A stretch of DNA of 20,450 nt. It comes from Bacteroidota bacterium (GTDB taxonomy: Bacteria; Bacteroidota; Bacteroidia; B-17B0; B-17BO). Positions 7,872 through 15,452 of the stretch are shown in pieces; within the stretch, counting starts at the first letter, position 1, and each line of letters starts with the position of its first letter. Location of the stretch: assembly GCA_025356715.1 (NCBI GenBank), contig JANXRU010000106.1:1-20450 (forward strand), given 5' to 3'. Both the position numbers and the translations under genes were made by a program. Below the pieces are notes generated by a model. That model saw nothing but the letters and a program-made list of their open reading frames with translations. It made no database searches and was not told where the DNA came from.

Positions 7872-8744
7872 ATGCAAGATTCTTCAAAAAATAATGTTAT
7901 TGAAAAGCCCCGAAAACCTGATTGGTTAAGAGTAAAATTGCCTATCGGCGAAGAATATTTAAAGGTAAGAAAAATAGTTTCTGAACACAAATTGCACACC
8001 ATTTGTGAAAGTGGAAATTGCCCAAATATGGGAGAATGTTGGGGGGCAGGTACTGCTACCTTTATGATTTTAGGTAATATTTGTACGCGTTCTTGTGGTT
8101 TTTGTGCAGTGGCAACAGGAAAGCCCAAAGCAGCTGATTGGGATGAACCCAAGCGTGTAGCAAATTCCGTTAAATTAATGAGCGTTAAACATTGTGTTAT
8201 TACATCCGTTGACAGAGATGATTTAAAGGATGGAGGATCTATTATTTGGGCCGAAACCATTAAAGCTATTAGAGAAATAAGTCCTACTACAAAGTTCGAA
8301 TGCTTAATCCCTGACTTTGCAGGAAAATGGGAAAACTTACAACGCATTATCGATGTGAAACCAGACATTGTTTCTCACAATATTGAAACAGTTCGTCGCT
8401 TAACTGCACAGGTTCGCATTCAAGCCAAATACGACCGAAGCATGGAGGTTTTAAAGCGGTTACACGAAGCAGGCGTTAGAACAAAATCAGGTATTATGGT
8501 TGGATTAGGTGAACAAGAGGAAGAAGTAATTGAAACCATTAATGATTTAGCTGCAGTAAATTGTGACGTTATAACGATAGGTCAATATTTACAACCTACA
8601 CCAAAGCATTTGCCAGTAGCTCGTTTTGTGCATCCTGACGAATTTAATAAATGGAAAGAATATGCATTAGCTAAAGGATTTAGATATGTAGAAAGTGGTG
8701 CACTCGTTCGCTCTTCATATCACGCTGAAAAGCATGTGTTTTAA
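7872..8744 (+). CDS. lipA: Lipoyl synthase (radical SAM)
   Basis: LipA inserts two sulfurs into octanoyl groups attached to E2 and GcvH proteins, using two 4Fe-4S clusters. From the ATG at 7872 the protein has 290 residues. The auxiliary-cluster motif C45-x4-C50-x5-C56 ([12 protein letters not shown]), the radical-SAM motif C71-x3-C75-x2-C78 (CTRSCGFC) and the C-terminal RSSYHAEK with its conserved cluster-ligand serine are all present. An ATG at 7860 would add MVLI and overlap the upstream gene by 10 bases; the 7872 start leaves a 2-base gap and I prefer it slightly. lipB is not in the window. The product is needed by the lipoylated E2 encoded at 13993. The following glycosyltransferase starts 2 bases after the stop. 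Confidence 0.97.
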   Translation: MQDSSKNNVIEKPRKPDWLRVKLPIGEEYLKVRKIVSEHKLHTICESGNCPNMGECWGAGTATFMILGNICTRSCGFCAVATGKPKAADWDEPKRVANSVKLMSVKHCVITSVDRDDLKDGGSIIWAETIKAIREISPTTKFECLIPDFAGKWENLQRIIDVKPDIVSHNIETVRRLTAQVRIQAKYDRSMEVLKRLHEAGVRTKSGIMVGLGEQEEEVIETINDLAAVNCDVITIGQYLQPTPKHLPVARFVHPDEFNKWKEYALAKGFRYVESGALVRSSYHAEKHVF

Positions 8745-8746
8745 TA

Positions 8747-10225
8747 ATGAATTTTTTAGATCATACTTTTACTTTTTTTAAAACCCTCAACACTTTCACT
8801 TATTTAATAACACTTTGCGTTTTAGCAATTATTATTAGAGCAATTGGTGTTGATTCAGTGAATCTATCATTTGAAGAAATTGAGTTTCTATATTATTCTC
8901 ATCCTTCTACTCCAATTGATGAATTACTCCAAATTTGTAAAAACGGACTTCCTATTTTTGATTTTGCACTTTATAGATTGTGGTTTACTATAGTTGGATT
9001 TAGTATCTTAAAAGCAAAAGCTTTTTCGTTTTTTTTCAACATTCTTTTAATTCCTTTAGGTTATTTTTTATCAAAAAAAATAACTGAACGTGAGTCCGAC
9101 GCAAGGTTTGCTTCTTTTCTAATAACCATTTCTTTATCCTTAATCGCATTAGCAAATAACCCACGATTTTATAATGAACTCCTCTTATTTTCGACATTAT
9201 CCTTTTACTTTTTTTTAGACTTTTTAAAACCTAAAATTTCAATACTGAGTGCCATCCTTTTTATTGTATTCACCATAGTTTCTATTTTATCTCATTATTT
9301 TGCAGTATTCCTTTTTATAAGTCAATTTTTTATAATCGTATTTTTTTACTCAAAAAAAAGTTTAACAACAATTAATCTATTTCTCGCATTCATCAGTTTT
9401 TTAGCTGTTACAATTATCGTAGGAATTGTTTTTAGTTCGTTTTTTTACTTACTGAAAAATGGTAATGAATACCTAGATGAGAGTAGTAATCCATTTATTA
9501 TTTTTTCACATTTGTATATTTTCTTTGGGCAAGATCCAGTTTTGTTTGTGTGTTGTTTAGTCCTTATTGTAATTTTTACACTAAAAAGCCCTTCATTAAA
9601 AATTAAAACAGAATATACTAATAGGAAGTTAGTGATCCTATTGTGGTTACTTTTTGCTTTCGCTATTCCTACTTTAATAGATCTATTTTACAAACCAATA
9701 ATCAGAAGAGATTATAATTTAATCCTGTTTATCCCTATACTTATACTAGTATCTTGGGGTTTTGGGTTACTACAAAGCCGTTGGAAAACTAGTGTTGTTA
9801 TTTTAATTTCATGTTCATCCATCTTTAATATTTGTTTTATTCAAAAGTATTATCATGAACCTGAAAATACACTATATAGAACCCCCTTTCATTTTGGTAG
9901 TTTAACTCATGAGATTTCGAAACAAGCTGTTCCTGCTAATACCTTTATTTTTGCTGAACAGGAGATGCCTTATAATTTTTATTTCAAATATATATGGAAT
10001 AGTAATTTCAGAGCAACTGCATATATTAAACATATAAATCTATTATCTGACGAAAAAATATACGTTATCAAACAACATAACAAAATTGTAAATAATGACG
10101 ATATTACTAATCAAAAAATAGTAAACAATTACAAGATACACGATAGTCTTAAAATTAAACTCGAATCTTTTTATACTTATTATCGCAATAACCTAGACAC
10201 GGGGTTAATAAAAGAATCACACTAA
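8747..10225 (+). CDS. GT39/ArnT-like membrane glycosyltransferase
   Basis: This 492-residue polytopic membrane protein has about 11-12 hydrophobic segments from residue 17 to about 370 and a soluble C-terminal part of about 110 residues. The first outer loop carries SFEEIEFLYY (41-50), whose acidic residues match the catalytic acidic motif of lipid-phosphate-sugar glycosyltransferases (GT-C fold). It is followed by the family pattern NGLPIFDFALYRLWFTIVGFS...ALFN-like...LGYFLSKKI (66-111). Such enzymes move sugars from polyprenyl-phosphate donors to protein, lipid A or glycans on the periplasmic side. The substrate cannot be told. It begins 2 bases after lipA (TAATAATG), consistent with translational coupling, and is even more T-rich than its neighbours, as expected for a hydrophobic protein. 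Convergent with the next gene, 17 bases away. Confidence 0.65.
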   Translation: MNFLDHTFTFFKTLNTFTYLITLCVLAIIIRAIGVDSVNLSFEEIEFLYYSHPSTPIDELLQICKNGLPIFDFALYRLWFTIVGFSILKAKAFSFFFNILLIPLGYFLSKKITERESDARFASFLITISLSLIALANNPRFYNELLLFSTLSFYFFLDFLKPKISILSAILFIVFTIVSILSHYFAVFLFISQFFIIVFFYSKKSLTTINLFLAFISFLAVTIIVGIVFSSFFYLLKNGNEYLDESSNPFIIFSHLYIFFGQDPVLFVCCLVLIVIFTLKSPSLKIKTEYTNRKLVILLWLLFAFAIPTLIDLFYKPIIRRDYNLILFIPILILVSWGFGLLQSRWKTSVVILISCSSIFNICFIQKYYHEPENTLYRTPFHFGSLTHEISKQAVPANTFIFAEQEMPYNFYFKYIWNSNFRATAYIKHINLLSDEKIYVIKQHNKIVNNDDITNQKIVNNYKIHDSLKIKLESFYTYYRNNLDTGLIKESH

Positions 10226-10242
10226 AACACAATAAATTCAAA

Positions 10243-10503
10243 CTAATCCTCTGAAGAAGCGACTTCTTTTCCGCGTAGTTTTTTCCATAATAAGAAAATT
10301 TGTTTGCGGAAAATAAACATAAGTAATAAATAAGGAACCGCCATTAAATACAAAATTCCTTTATTAATTCCAGCCGCCACAGAATTTTTTTGTCCCTGGC
10401 TACTTTCAACAGCTGCCTTACACATAGCGCATTGCGCGTCAGACAGCTCTGGCGTAGCTATAATAAGAATAATCAAGAATATTAAAATCCATTGTTTTTT
10501 CAC
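10243..10503 (-). CDS. Small CxxC membrane protein, function unknown
   Basis: The 86-residue protein has an N-terminal signal peptide or membrane helix (5-17), then AQCAMCKAAVESSQGQKN with Cys25 and Cys28 in a CxxC arrangement, a second hydrophobic helix at about 48-65 and a basic/acidic tail. The sequence before Cys25 (SDAQ) does not fit a lipobox, so it is probably cleaved near A23 or kept as a two-helix protein with the CxxC on the periplasmic side. Redox or metal binding is possible but unproven. I recall similar short CAMC proteins in Bacteroidota, without a function. The start is a GTG; an in-frame TGA two codons upstream rules out a longer form. A consensus -7 box ends only 4 bases before it. 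Confidence 0.8.
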   Translation of the reverse strand: MKKQWILIFLIILIIATPELSDAQCAMCKAAVESSQGQKNSVAAGINKGILYLMAVPYLLLMFIFRKQIFLLWKKLRGKEVASSED

Positions 10504-10507
10504 TACT

Positions 10508-10541
10508 CAAAGATACATTATTTGCTCATTGCCTTACCAAA
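10508..10541 (-). promoter_or_regulatory. Promoter of the small CxxC protein gene
   Basis: On the minus strand TTTG at 10541-10538 and TATCTTTG at 10515-10508 are separated by 22 bases; the -7 box matches TAnnTTTG fully. The start codon GTG begins at 10503, so the predicted transcription start falls on or beside the start codon. Confidence 0.6.
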
Positions 10542-10599
10542 CAAACCTATGATTTTTTTCAGGTTTTAAAAATCTCTTTTAGGATTAACTTGTTTAGAA

Positions 10600-13128
10600 T
10601 TATTGCTTAACTATTTTGCCACGTTTAATATTCTTACTGTTATCTGTTATTTTATAAAAATATACTCCATTATCTAATGAGTCTGTTTTTATAATGGTTA
10701 AAGTAGTCGCTAGTTTTTCAGAAATAAGTGTTTTGCCAAATGCATCATAAATGATCATAACAGTGTTCTGAGATAGTTCAACTGATAATTCAACTATCAC
10801 AAAACCCACCATAGGATTAGGGTATAAATTTGCTTGAGTTGACGTTAAAACTTTATCATAATTAGTGCACAATGATACGTTTTGAGTTACTGTAGTTGTA
10901 ACCAATCCACAAGCTGATGATCCCGTCACTGTATAGGTTTCAGTTATGGTAGGCGTAACAACTATACTTGCCCCAGAACCACTCGGTAGCCACGTATAAC
11001 TCAATACTCCGCTAGCCGTTAATGTAGTCGATTGTCCTGAACATACTAATGATGATGATGATAGAGCATTAATAACAGGTGCTGGGTTTACATCAACCAT
11101 TGTTGTCGCTGTTAATGTAACGCAGGCTGTCGTCAAAGTTACATTGTAAACTGTCATAACCGTAGGGGTTACAATAATCGAATTTGTTGTCGAACCTTCA
11201 CTCCAACTATATGATCCAACAGAATTACTAGCCGTTAATGTTGTTGAGTTTCCGGCACAAATCGTAGATGATACTGGAGACAATACTAAATTTGTAACTC
11301 CAAAATCTGCTATAACAACGGATGTTTTACTTGTTGACGTAGCTGCATTATAGCTATCTAATTGAATATAATAAGTACTTCCTGGAGTTAAACAAGTAGC
11401 GGTTAGATATGAAGAATATTGAACTCCTCCATGAATTAAATAATCAGCATCATCATCATTTGCAGCAATTAACACCGCGCCAAGAGGGGCCGTAGGTGTT
11501 GCTTGACTACTCAAATCTAAACAGTTAGTGGCGCTCCAAACTGCTAATTGTGAGTCGAACCCTGGTGATTGAACGGAGATATTTCCAGAAGCTGGAGCTA
11601 CAAAGCTAAACCACATCGTGTTATTTAAAGTAGAGTTACACCAAGTAACATTGCTAGAGCACCCTCCAGCTGTAGGCGCAACCTCACCAACTTCATTAGA
11701 TGCCCCTAATAAAGAATAAATTGACGAAGTTCCTGTAGATAAAGCAATAGGATTACAGCTATTATCTCCTAAAAAAATCACATTAACTTCTAAAGAAATA
11801 TTTGATGTATCGCTGATGCAGCCGGGAGCTGAAGCAATTGTTGTATAAAAAACAGTTCCAGAGCCAACAGCTGTAATTGTTTGATTTGTAGCCAATGTGG
11901 CAGAATTTATTGGACTCCAAGGTCCAGTTGAAGTTGATCCAGAATACCATTGGATATTTCCTGATGATGGTGAAACAGAATATGAATTTACCGACCAAGT
12001 ATTAACATTAGTTGCCCCATCAACAACTCCTGCAAATGGAGGAGCAGCTCCTAAACTGACTGTTATAATTGACGAAAGTGCCACATTTGTTCCACAACCT
12101 ACTGCGCATTGATAATATGTATTTGCAGTTACTGATTCTGTTGTAGTAATCATTGTTGCCGTTGGAATTGGATTCCAGGTTACTCCATCTGGAGAGGATA
12201 ACCATTGGTAACTAAGATCAGTAAATCCTCCAGTAGAGCCTGTCAAATCAAAGGCTACATTTGAAGCTGAACAAAAAAGTGTTCCAGAGGCTGTAGCAAT
12301 TCCTGCATTAGGAGTTCCCGAGCAAGGTATTGGCGGCGTCCATTTATACATTAAACCGCTATTCGGCATGCCTGGAGTAAGCATGGATGTGCTAAAAGCC
12401 TGCTTTGAAGTGTGAAAAATTCCAGCAACAGATGAGCTAAAAGATACTGAAGCTGAACTTAAACGATTATTAATATCAGCATTTGTTGCGCCACGTAATC
12501 CAATAGACCGATTACCACTGAAATCTATACTCCCAGTAACATAAGCTGAAGGCCCATAAACAACCTCAACACTATTTGTTGTTTCTTGCAATCGAATTTG
12601 GTAATTCATAGAAAACGCATCTACCAAACTGGTATTATAAGACGGTCTAAAATTTTTAAACTCAATAACAACTTCTCTATTTGGAGCAATGCCAACTATA
12701 TCAAAAAGAATTTGGCCAGTTACTGAACTTGACCCAATACTATACATAGAATTAATATCGCCAGCCCAAGCGCATATCACACCATCGTATGAGGTTCCGC
12801 TACTAATGGGGGTATAATCTGTGGAGGAAGGCGCTGTTGCTCCAAATGTTATAAACCCATTTGAGCTGATATTACAGCCTGTGTATCCATTACCATTATA
12901 CATAAATGTAAAAGGGAAAGAGGCGGTTGGTAAATTAAAAACGTTGTCGTCTAATGATCCTGCTGGAGAGTTATTAATCGCTGATGATATTATGGTTCCA
13001 CTAGAAATTGGGGCATAAGATCCGCTACTTTGAGAAAAATAATAAGAAGCTACTTGTGCTTTTGTTGTCTCACAGAAAAATCCAAGAACTAAAGTTGCTA
13101 TGAATAGAGGTTTAATCAGAAAGTTCAT
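10600..13128 (-). CDS. T9SS-secreted multidomain adhesin-like protein
   Basis: The 842-residue protein has a signal peptide (1-25, ...ETTKAQ) and a C-terminal T9SS type A sorting domain at about 767-842, shown by NLYPNP, GKTLIS, LDNGVYFYKIT and the final RGKIVKQ. Between them lie an N-terminal beta-rich domain (about 26-265, with GNGYTGCNISSNGFITFG), two Ig-like or PKD-like domains (about 268-450), a pre-peptidase-like domain (about 455-610, with TMWFSFVAPASGNISVQS, FDSQLAVW and YYIQLDSY) and two more similar Ig-like repeats (about 612-755, both with the C(A/S)G-ST-TLTAS start and a V-TPT--T-YTVT end). It should cross the inner membrane by Sec and the outer membrane by T9SS, then be anchored or released. 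No catalytic motif is seen, so adhesion or matrix function is an inference. Confidence 0.9.
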   Translation of the reverse strand: MNFLIKPLFIATLVLGFFCETTKAQVASYYFSQSSGSYAPISSGTIISSAINNSPAGSLDDNVFNLPTASFPFTFMYNGNGYTGCNISSNGFITFGATAPSSTDYTPISSGTSYDGVICAWAGDINSMYSIGSSSVTGQILFDIVGIAPNREVVIEFKNFRPSYNTSLVDAFSMNYQIRLQETTNSVEVVYGPSAYVTGSIDFSGNRSIGLRGATNADINNRLSSASVSFSSSVAGIFHTSKQAFSTSMLTPGMPNSGLMYKWTPPIPCSGTPNAGIATASGTLFCSASNVAFDLTGSTGGFTDLSYQWLSSPDGVTWNPIPTATMITTTESVTANTYYQCAVGCGTNVALSSIITVSLGAAPPFAGVVDGATNVNTWSVNSYSVSPSSGNIQWYSGSTSTGPWSPINSATLATNQTITAVGSGTVFYTTIASAPGCISDTSNISLEVNVIFLGDNSCNPIALSTGTSSIYSLLGASNEVGEVAPTAGGCSSNVTWCNSTLNNTMWFSFVAPASGNISVQSPGFDSQLAVWSATNCLDLSSQATPTAPLGAVLIAANDDDADYLIHGGVQYSSYLTATCLTPGSTYYIQLDSYNAATSTSKTSVVIADFGVTNLVLSPVSSTICAGNSTTLTASNSVGSYSWSEGSTTNSIIVTPTVMTVYNVTLTTACVTLTATTMVDVNPAPVINALSSSSLVCSGQSTTLTASGVLSYTWLPSGSGASIVVTPTITETYTVTGSSACGLVTTTVTQNVSLCTNYDKVLTSTQANLYPNPMVGFVIVELSVELSQNTVMIIYDAFGKTLISEKLATTLTIIKTDSLDNGVYFYKITDNSKNIKRGKIVKQ

Positions 13129-13259
13129 TTAGGTCGATTTTAAGATATAGCCAAAATAAACCTTTTTTGTTAAAAAAGAATAATTGATTAATAACAATAG
13201 ACGAACAACACTATTTAATGCAATTCTTTAAAGAAATTCGTAAATCTTTTTAGAAATAG

Positions 13260-13267
13260 TACATTTG
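13260..13267 (+). promoter_or_regulatory. -7 box directly before the YjbR-family gene
   Basis: TACATTTG fully matches TAnnTTTG and ends 4 bases before the ATG at 13272. No TTG or TTTG stands at a proper distance upstream, so the promoter is incomplete by eye. If used, the transcript would start at or next to the ATG. Confidence 0.4.
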
Positions 13268-13271
13268 AATT

Positions 13272-13628
13272 ATGTTTGCTAATGAAATTAGGGAATATTG
13301 TCTTTCCAAAAAAGGAACAGAAGAATGCTTGCCATTCGGTCCAGATACGCTTGTTTTCAAAGTAATGGGAAAGGTTTTTTTGTTAGTTGGATTGGATGCA
13401 GAACCATTACAATTTAACGCAAAATGTGCTCCTGAAAAGGCTTTGGAACTTCGAGAAAACTATCCGTGTGTCATACCAGGGTATCATATGAATAAAAAAC
13501 ACTGGAATACCATTATTTGTGATGGTTCGGTAAACAATAAACTAATGAAACAGTGGATAGATGATAGCTATCAATTGGTAGCAGGGAGCTTAACGAAAAA
13601 GCTAAAAGAAGAATTAGCAACTTTTTAA
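13272..13628 (+). CDS. MmcQ/YjbR family protein
   Basis: The 118-residue protein is a full-length member of the YjbR/MmcQ family, a small cytoplasmic alpha/beta fold with a cyclic-peptide-like double-wing resemblance to DNA-binding proteins; no biochemical role is firmly established. Family marks are the start ANEIREYCLSKKGTEE, PFGPDTLVFKVMGKVF (21-36) and the region around PGYHMNKKHWNTI (69-81), followed by the C-terminal helical SYQLVAGSLTKKLKEEL. The ATG at 13272 fits the family start exactly. It stands alone: the upstream T9SS gene is divergent and the next small gene is 83 bases away. A -7 consensus box ends 4 bases before the ATG, making a leaderless message possible. Confidence 0.9.
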   Translation: MFANEIREYCLSKKGTEECLPFGPDTLVFKVMGKVFLLVGLDAEPLQFNAKCAPEKALELRENYPCVIPGYHMNKKHWNTIICDGSVNNKLMKQWIDDSYQLVAGSLTKKLKEELATF

Positions 13629-13645
13629 CTCGTTTTTATAAATAA

Positions 13646-13664
13646 TTTATTGTAGCACAATAAA
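13646..13664. repeat. 8-bp inverted repeat after the YjbR-family gene
   Basis: TTTATTGT and ACAATAAA form a perfect palindrome around AGC, 17 bases after the gene's stop. It could be a weak terminator, but the stem has a single G-C pair and no T-run follows, so an operator-like site or chance in AT-rich DNA is as likely. Confidence 0.35.
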
Positions 13665-13711
13665 CTAAAGCACTTCGCGTTATTAAATTATAAACCCCCC
13701 TAAACCTGCCT

Positions 13712-13897
13712 ATGCATCAAACTTTTACTCTTGTTTCTTCTTACATTAAATCACACAAAAACAAGCAACAAACTGAAAACCTTGTTGACGCCTTTGAACC
13801 ATCAGAATCTATTATTCAGAGTATTCTTAATTACTCTAAATCCCTAACCATAAAAAAATCAAATTACGTTGATTTTATTGAAATTGTTGGGAATTAA
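13712..13897 (+). CDS. Small conserved-type protein, function unknown
   Basis: This is a 61-residue open reading frame with a normal composition for a soluble protein: no membrane helix, no signal peptide. It has two likely helices, around residues 4-25 (HQTFTLVSSYIKSHKNK) and 29-45 (FEPSESIIQSILNYSKSL), and a polar end. The VDAFEPSESIIQSILNYSKS core resembles short hypothetical proteins I associate with Bacteroidota genomes, which supports it being a real gene rather than a chance frame; I cannot name a family. It lies in a 364-base stretch between the YjbR gene and the E2 gene that would otherwise be empty. A short palindrome follows 27 bases after its stop. No consensus promoter is visible before it. 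Confidence 0.55.
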   Translation: MHQTFTLVSSYIKSHKNKQQTENLVDAFEPSESIIQSILNYSKSLTIKKSNYVDFIEIVGN

Positions 13898-13923
13898 ACC
13901 TCAATAAACCCTTTACTGTCTAA

Positions 13924-13938
13924 AAACCTTAAAGGTTT
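13924..13938. repeat. Palindrome abutting the E2 promoter
   Basis: AAACCTT-A-AAGGTTT is a perfect 7-bp inverted repeat with a one-base centre. It ends one base before the -33 TTTG of the E2 promoter. As RNA it could fold with a TTAAA loop and a 5-bp stem and act as a weak terminator for the 61-residue gene; as DNA it could be a dimeric operator. Confidence 0.4.
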
Positions 13939-13939
13939 A

Positions 13940-13970
13940 TTTGCGTACTATCGATAATCCCTTATTTTTG
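13940..13970 (+). promoter_or_regulatory. Textbook Bacteroidota promoter of the E2 gene
   Basis: TTTG at 13940-13943, a 19-base spacer and TATTTTTG at 13963-13970 match the -33/-7 consensus in both boxes and in spacing. The predicted start, about 5 bases later, leaves a leader of roughly 18 bases to the ATG at 13993. Confidence 0.85.
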
Positions 13971-13992
13971 TACCTTACTTTATTTAAATGCT

Positions 13993-15336
13993 ATGGCTCA
14001 ATTTGAATTAACAATGCCCAAAATGGGTGAAAGTGTTGCTGAAGCAACTATTATAAAATGGACAAAAAACGAAGGTGATTTAGTAAAACTTGACGAAACA
14101 ATACTAGAAATAGCTACTGATAAAGTTGATTCGGAGATCCCCTCGCCTTTTGAAGGAACATTAATTAAAAAATTATTTAATGAAAATGATGTAGTTCAAG
14201 TTGGTGCTGTTATAGCAATTATTTCTTCTGATGCATCAGCGAGCGCTACCGAAACTCCAAAAACTGCTACTCCAATAGCAGAAACAAAGACTCCCATTTC
14301 ATCAACACCAGCAATGACAGTTTCTTCGGAGCCAGTTGATTTTAAAAATTCTGATAAATTTTACTCTCCTTTAGTTAAAAGTATTGCTAAAGAAGAAGGG
14401 ATTTCATTGTCTGAGTTAGATGCAATAAAAGGAACTGGACAAGATGGAAGAGTAACTAAATCAGATATTTTAGCCTATTTACCAAACAGAAATAAAACTG
14501 TCAATACTCCAATTCAAACAACTGAAGTAAAAGCAACAACGGCTGCTCCAGCAAACAAATCTGCTATGGGCGTGCCTGACAACACCGTGTTAGTTCAGCG
14601 TCCAGCAGTATCTATAGGTGCAGGCGATGAAATTATTGAAATGGATCGTATGCGTAAAATCATTGCTGATAATATGGTGATGAGTAAGCACGTTTCTCCG
14701 CATGTTACATCCTTTGTAGAAGCGGATGTAACAAATTTAGTTCAATGGAGAGATAAAATTAAAAAAGATTTTGAAAAACGTGAAGGTGAAAAATTAACGT
14801 TCACTCCTTTATTTGTTGAATGTGTTGCTAAAGCAATAAAAGATTTCCCTATGATAAATGTTTCTGTAGATCAAACTGGAACAAAAATCATTAAGCGTAA
14901 AAATATAAACATAGGAATGGCTGCCGCTTTACCAACAGGTAATTTAATTGTTCCTGTCATAAAAAATGCAGATCAAAAAAACTTAGTAGGTTTAACAAAA
15001 GATGTAAATGATTTAGCTACTCGCGCACGCGCAAATAAATTAGCGCCAGACGAAATACAAGGTGGTACTTTTACGTTAACTAACGTAGGTGGTTTTGGTA
15101 ATGTTATGGGAACTCCTATTATTTTGCAACCTCAAGTAGCTATTTTAGCTGTTGGAACTATTAAAAAGAAACCCGCAGTTATCGAAACCCCTCAGGGAGA
15201 TGTCATTGCTATTCGTCATTTCATGTTCCTTTCTTTGTCATATGATCACCGTGTAGTTGATGGCTCATTAGGAGGGACATTCCTTAGAAAAGTAGCAGAT
15301 TATATGGAGCAATGGGATGTAACAAGAATTTCTTAG
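13993..15336 (+). CDS. Dihydrolipoyl acyltransferase, E2 of a 2-oxo acid dehydrogenase
   Basis: E2 carries acyl groups on lipoyl-lysine and transfers them to CoA. Domains in the 447 residues: lipoyl domain 1-78 with the lipoylated Lys44 in EIATDKVDSE; a Thr/Ala/Pro linker (80-120); peripheral-subunit-binding domain (about 123-163, FYSPLVKSIAKEEGISLSEL); a second flexible linker; and the catalytic domain (about 215-447) ending in SYDHRVVDGSLGG with His419 and Asp423 of the HxxxDG motif. The lipoyl-domain start (PKMGESVAEATI) is like Bacteroidota E2 proteins often labelled branched-chain type; pyruvate or 2-oxoglutarate specificity cannot be excluded. E1 and E3 genes are not adjacent. It is a single-gene unit, with its own consensus promoter and a strong terminator. 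LipA, encoded at 7872, would complete its cofactor. Confidence 0.93.
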   Translation: MAQFELTMPKMGESVAEATIIKWTKNEGDLVKLDETILEIATDKVDSEIPSPFEGTLIKKLFNENDVVQVGAVIAIISSDASASATETPKTATPIAETKTPISSTPAMTVSSEPVDFKNSDKFYSPLVKSIAKEEGISLSELDAIKGTGQDGRVTKSDILAYLPNRNKTVNTPIQTTEVKATTAAPANKSAMGVPDNTVLVQRPAVSIGAGDEIIEMDRMRKIIADNMVMSKHVSPHVTSFVEADVTNLVQWRDKIKKDFEKREGEKLTFTPLFVECVAKAIKDFPMINVSVDQTGTKIIKRKNINIGMAAALPTGNLIVPVIKNADQKNLVGLTKDVNDLATRARANKLAPDEIQGGTFTLTNVGGFGNVMGTPIILQPQVAILAVGTIKKKPAVIETPQGDVIAIRHFMFLSLSYDHRVVDGSLGGTFLRKVADYMEQWDVTRIS

Positions 15337-15359
15337 AAAATACTTCATCTTTAAATACT

Positions 15360-15388
15360 AAAATCCCACTCTAAAGGTGGGATTTTTT
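15360..15388 (+). terminator. Rho-independent terminator after the E2 gene
   Basis: A perfect 10-bp stem (AAAATCCCAC / GTGGGATTTT) with a 7-base loop is followed by a run of six T (15383-15388). It lies 23 bases after the E2 stop. Confidence 0.92.
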
Positions 15389-15452
15389 ATCATTGATAAT
15401 GCAGTATTTATCTAAAAAAGTGCTAATTTTACTGTCTTGTTAAAAACAAAAT

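Noticed and set aside
7826..8368. A 180-codon minus-strand frame opposite lipA
   Set aside because: It is antisense to fully conserved lipA motifs and spans the end of the preceding gene; the translation has no recognisable features.
10543..10566. AAACCT ... AGGTTT inverted repeat between the CxxC gene and the T9SS gene, with arms like those of the E2 palindrome
   Set aside because: The stem is 6 bp with a 12-base loop and the arms are AT-rich; similarity to the E2 palindrome is most likely chance.
11897..12112. A 71-codon plus-strand frame, and other frames, inside the large T9SS gene
   Set aside because: They are antisense or out-of-frame shadows of a repetitive Ser/Thr/Ala-rich gene whose own frame has a signal peptide, domains and a sorting signal.
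13162..13178. CTTTTTT-GTT-AAAAAAG hairpin upstream of the T9SS gene
   Set aside because: One G-C pair and homopolymer arms; a terminator at a 5' end between divergent genes makes no sense and such tracts are common here.
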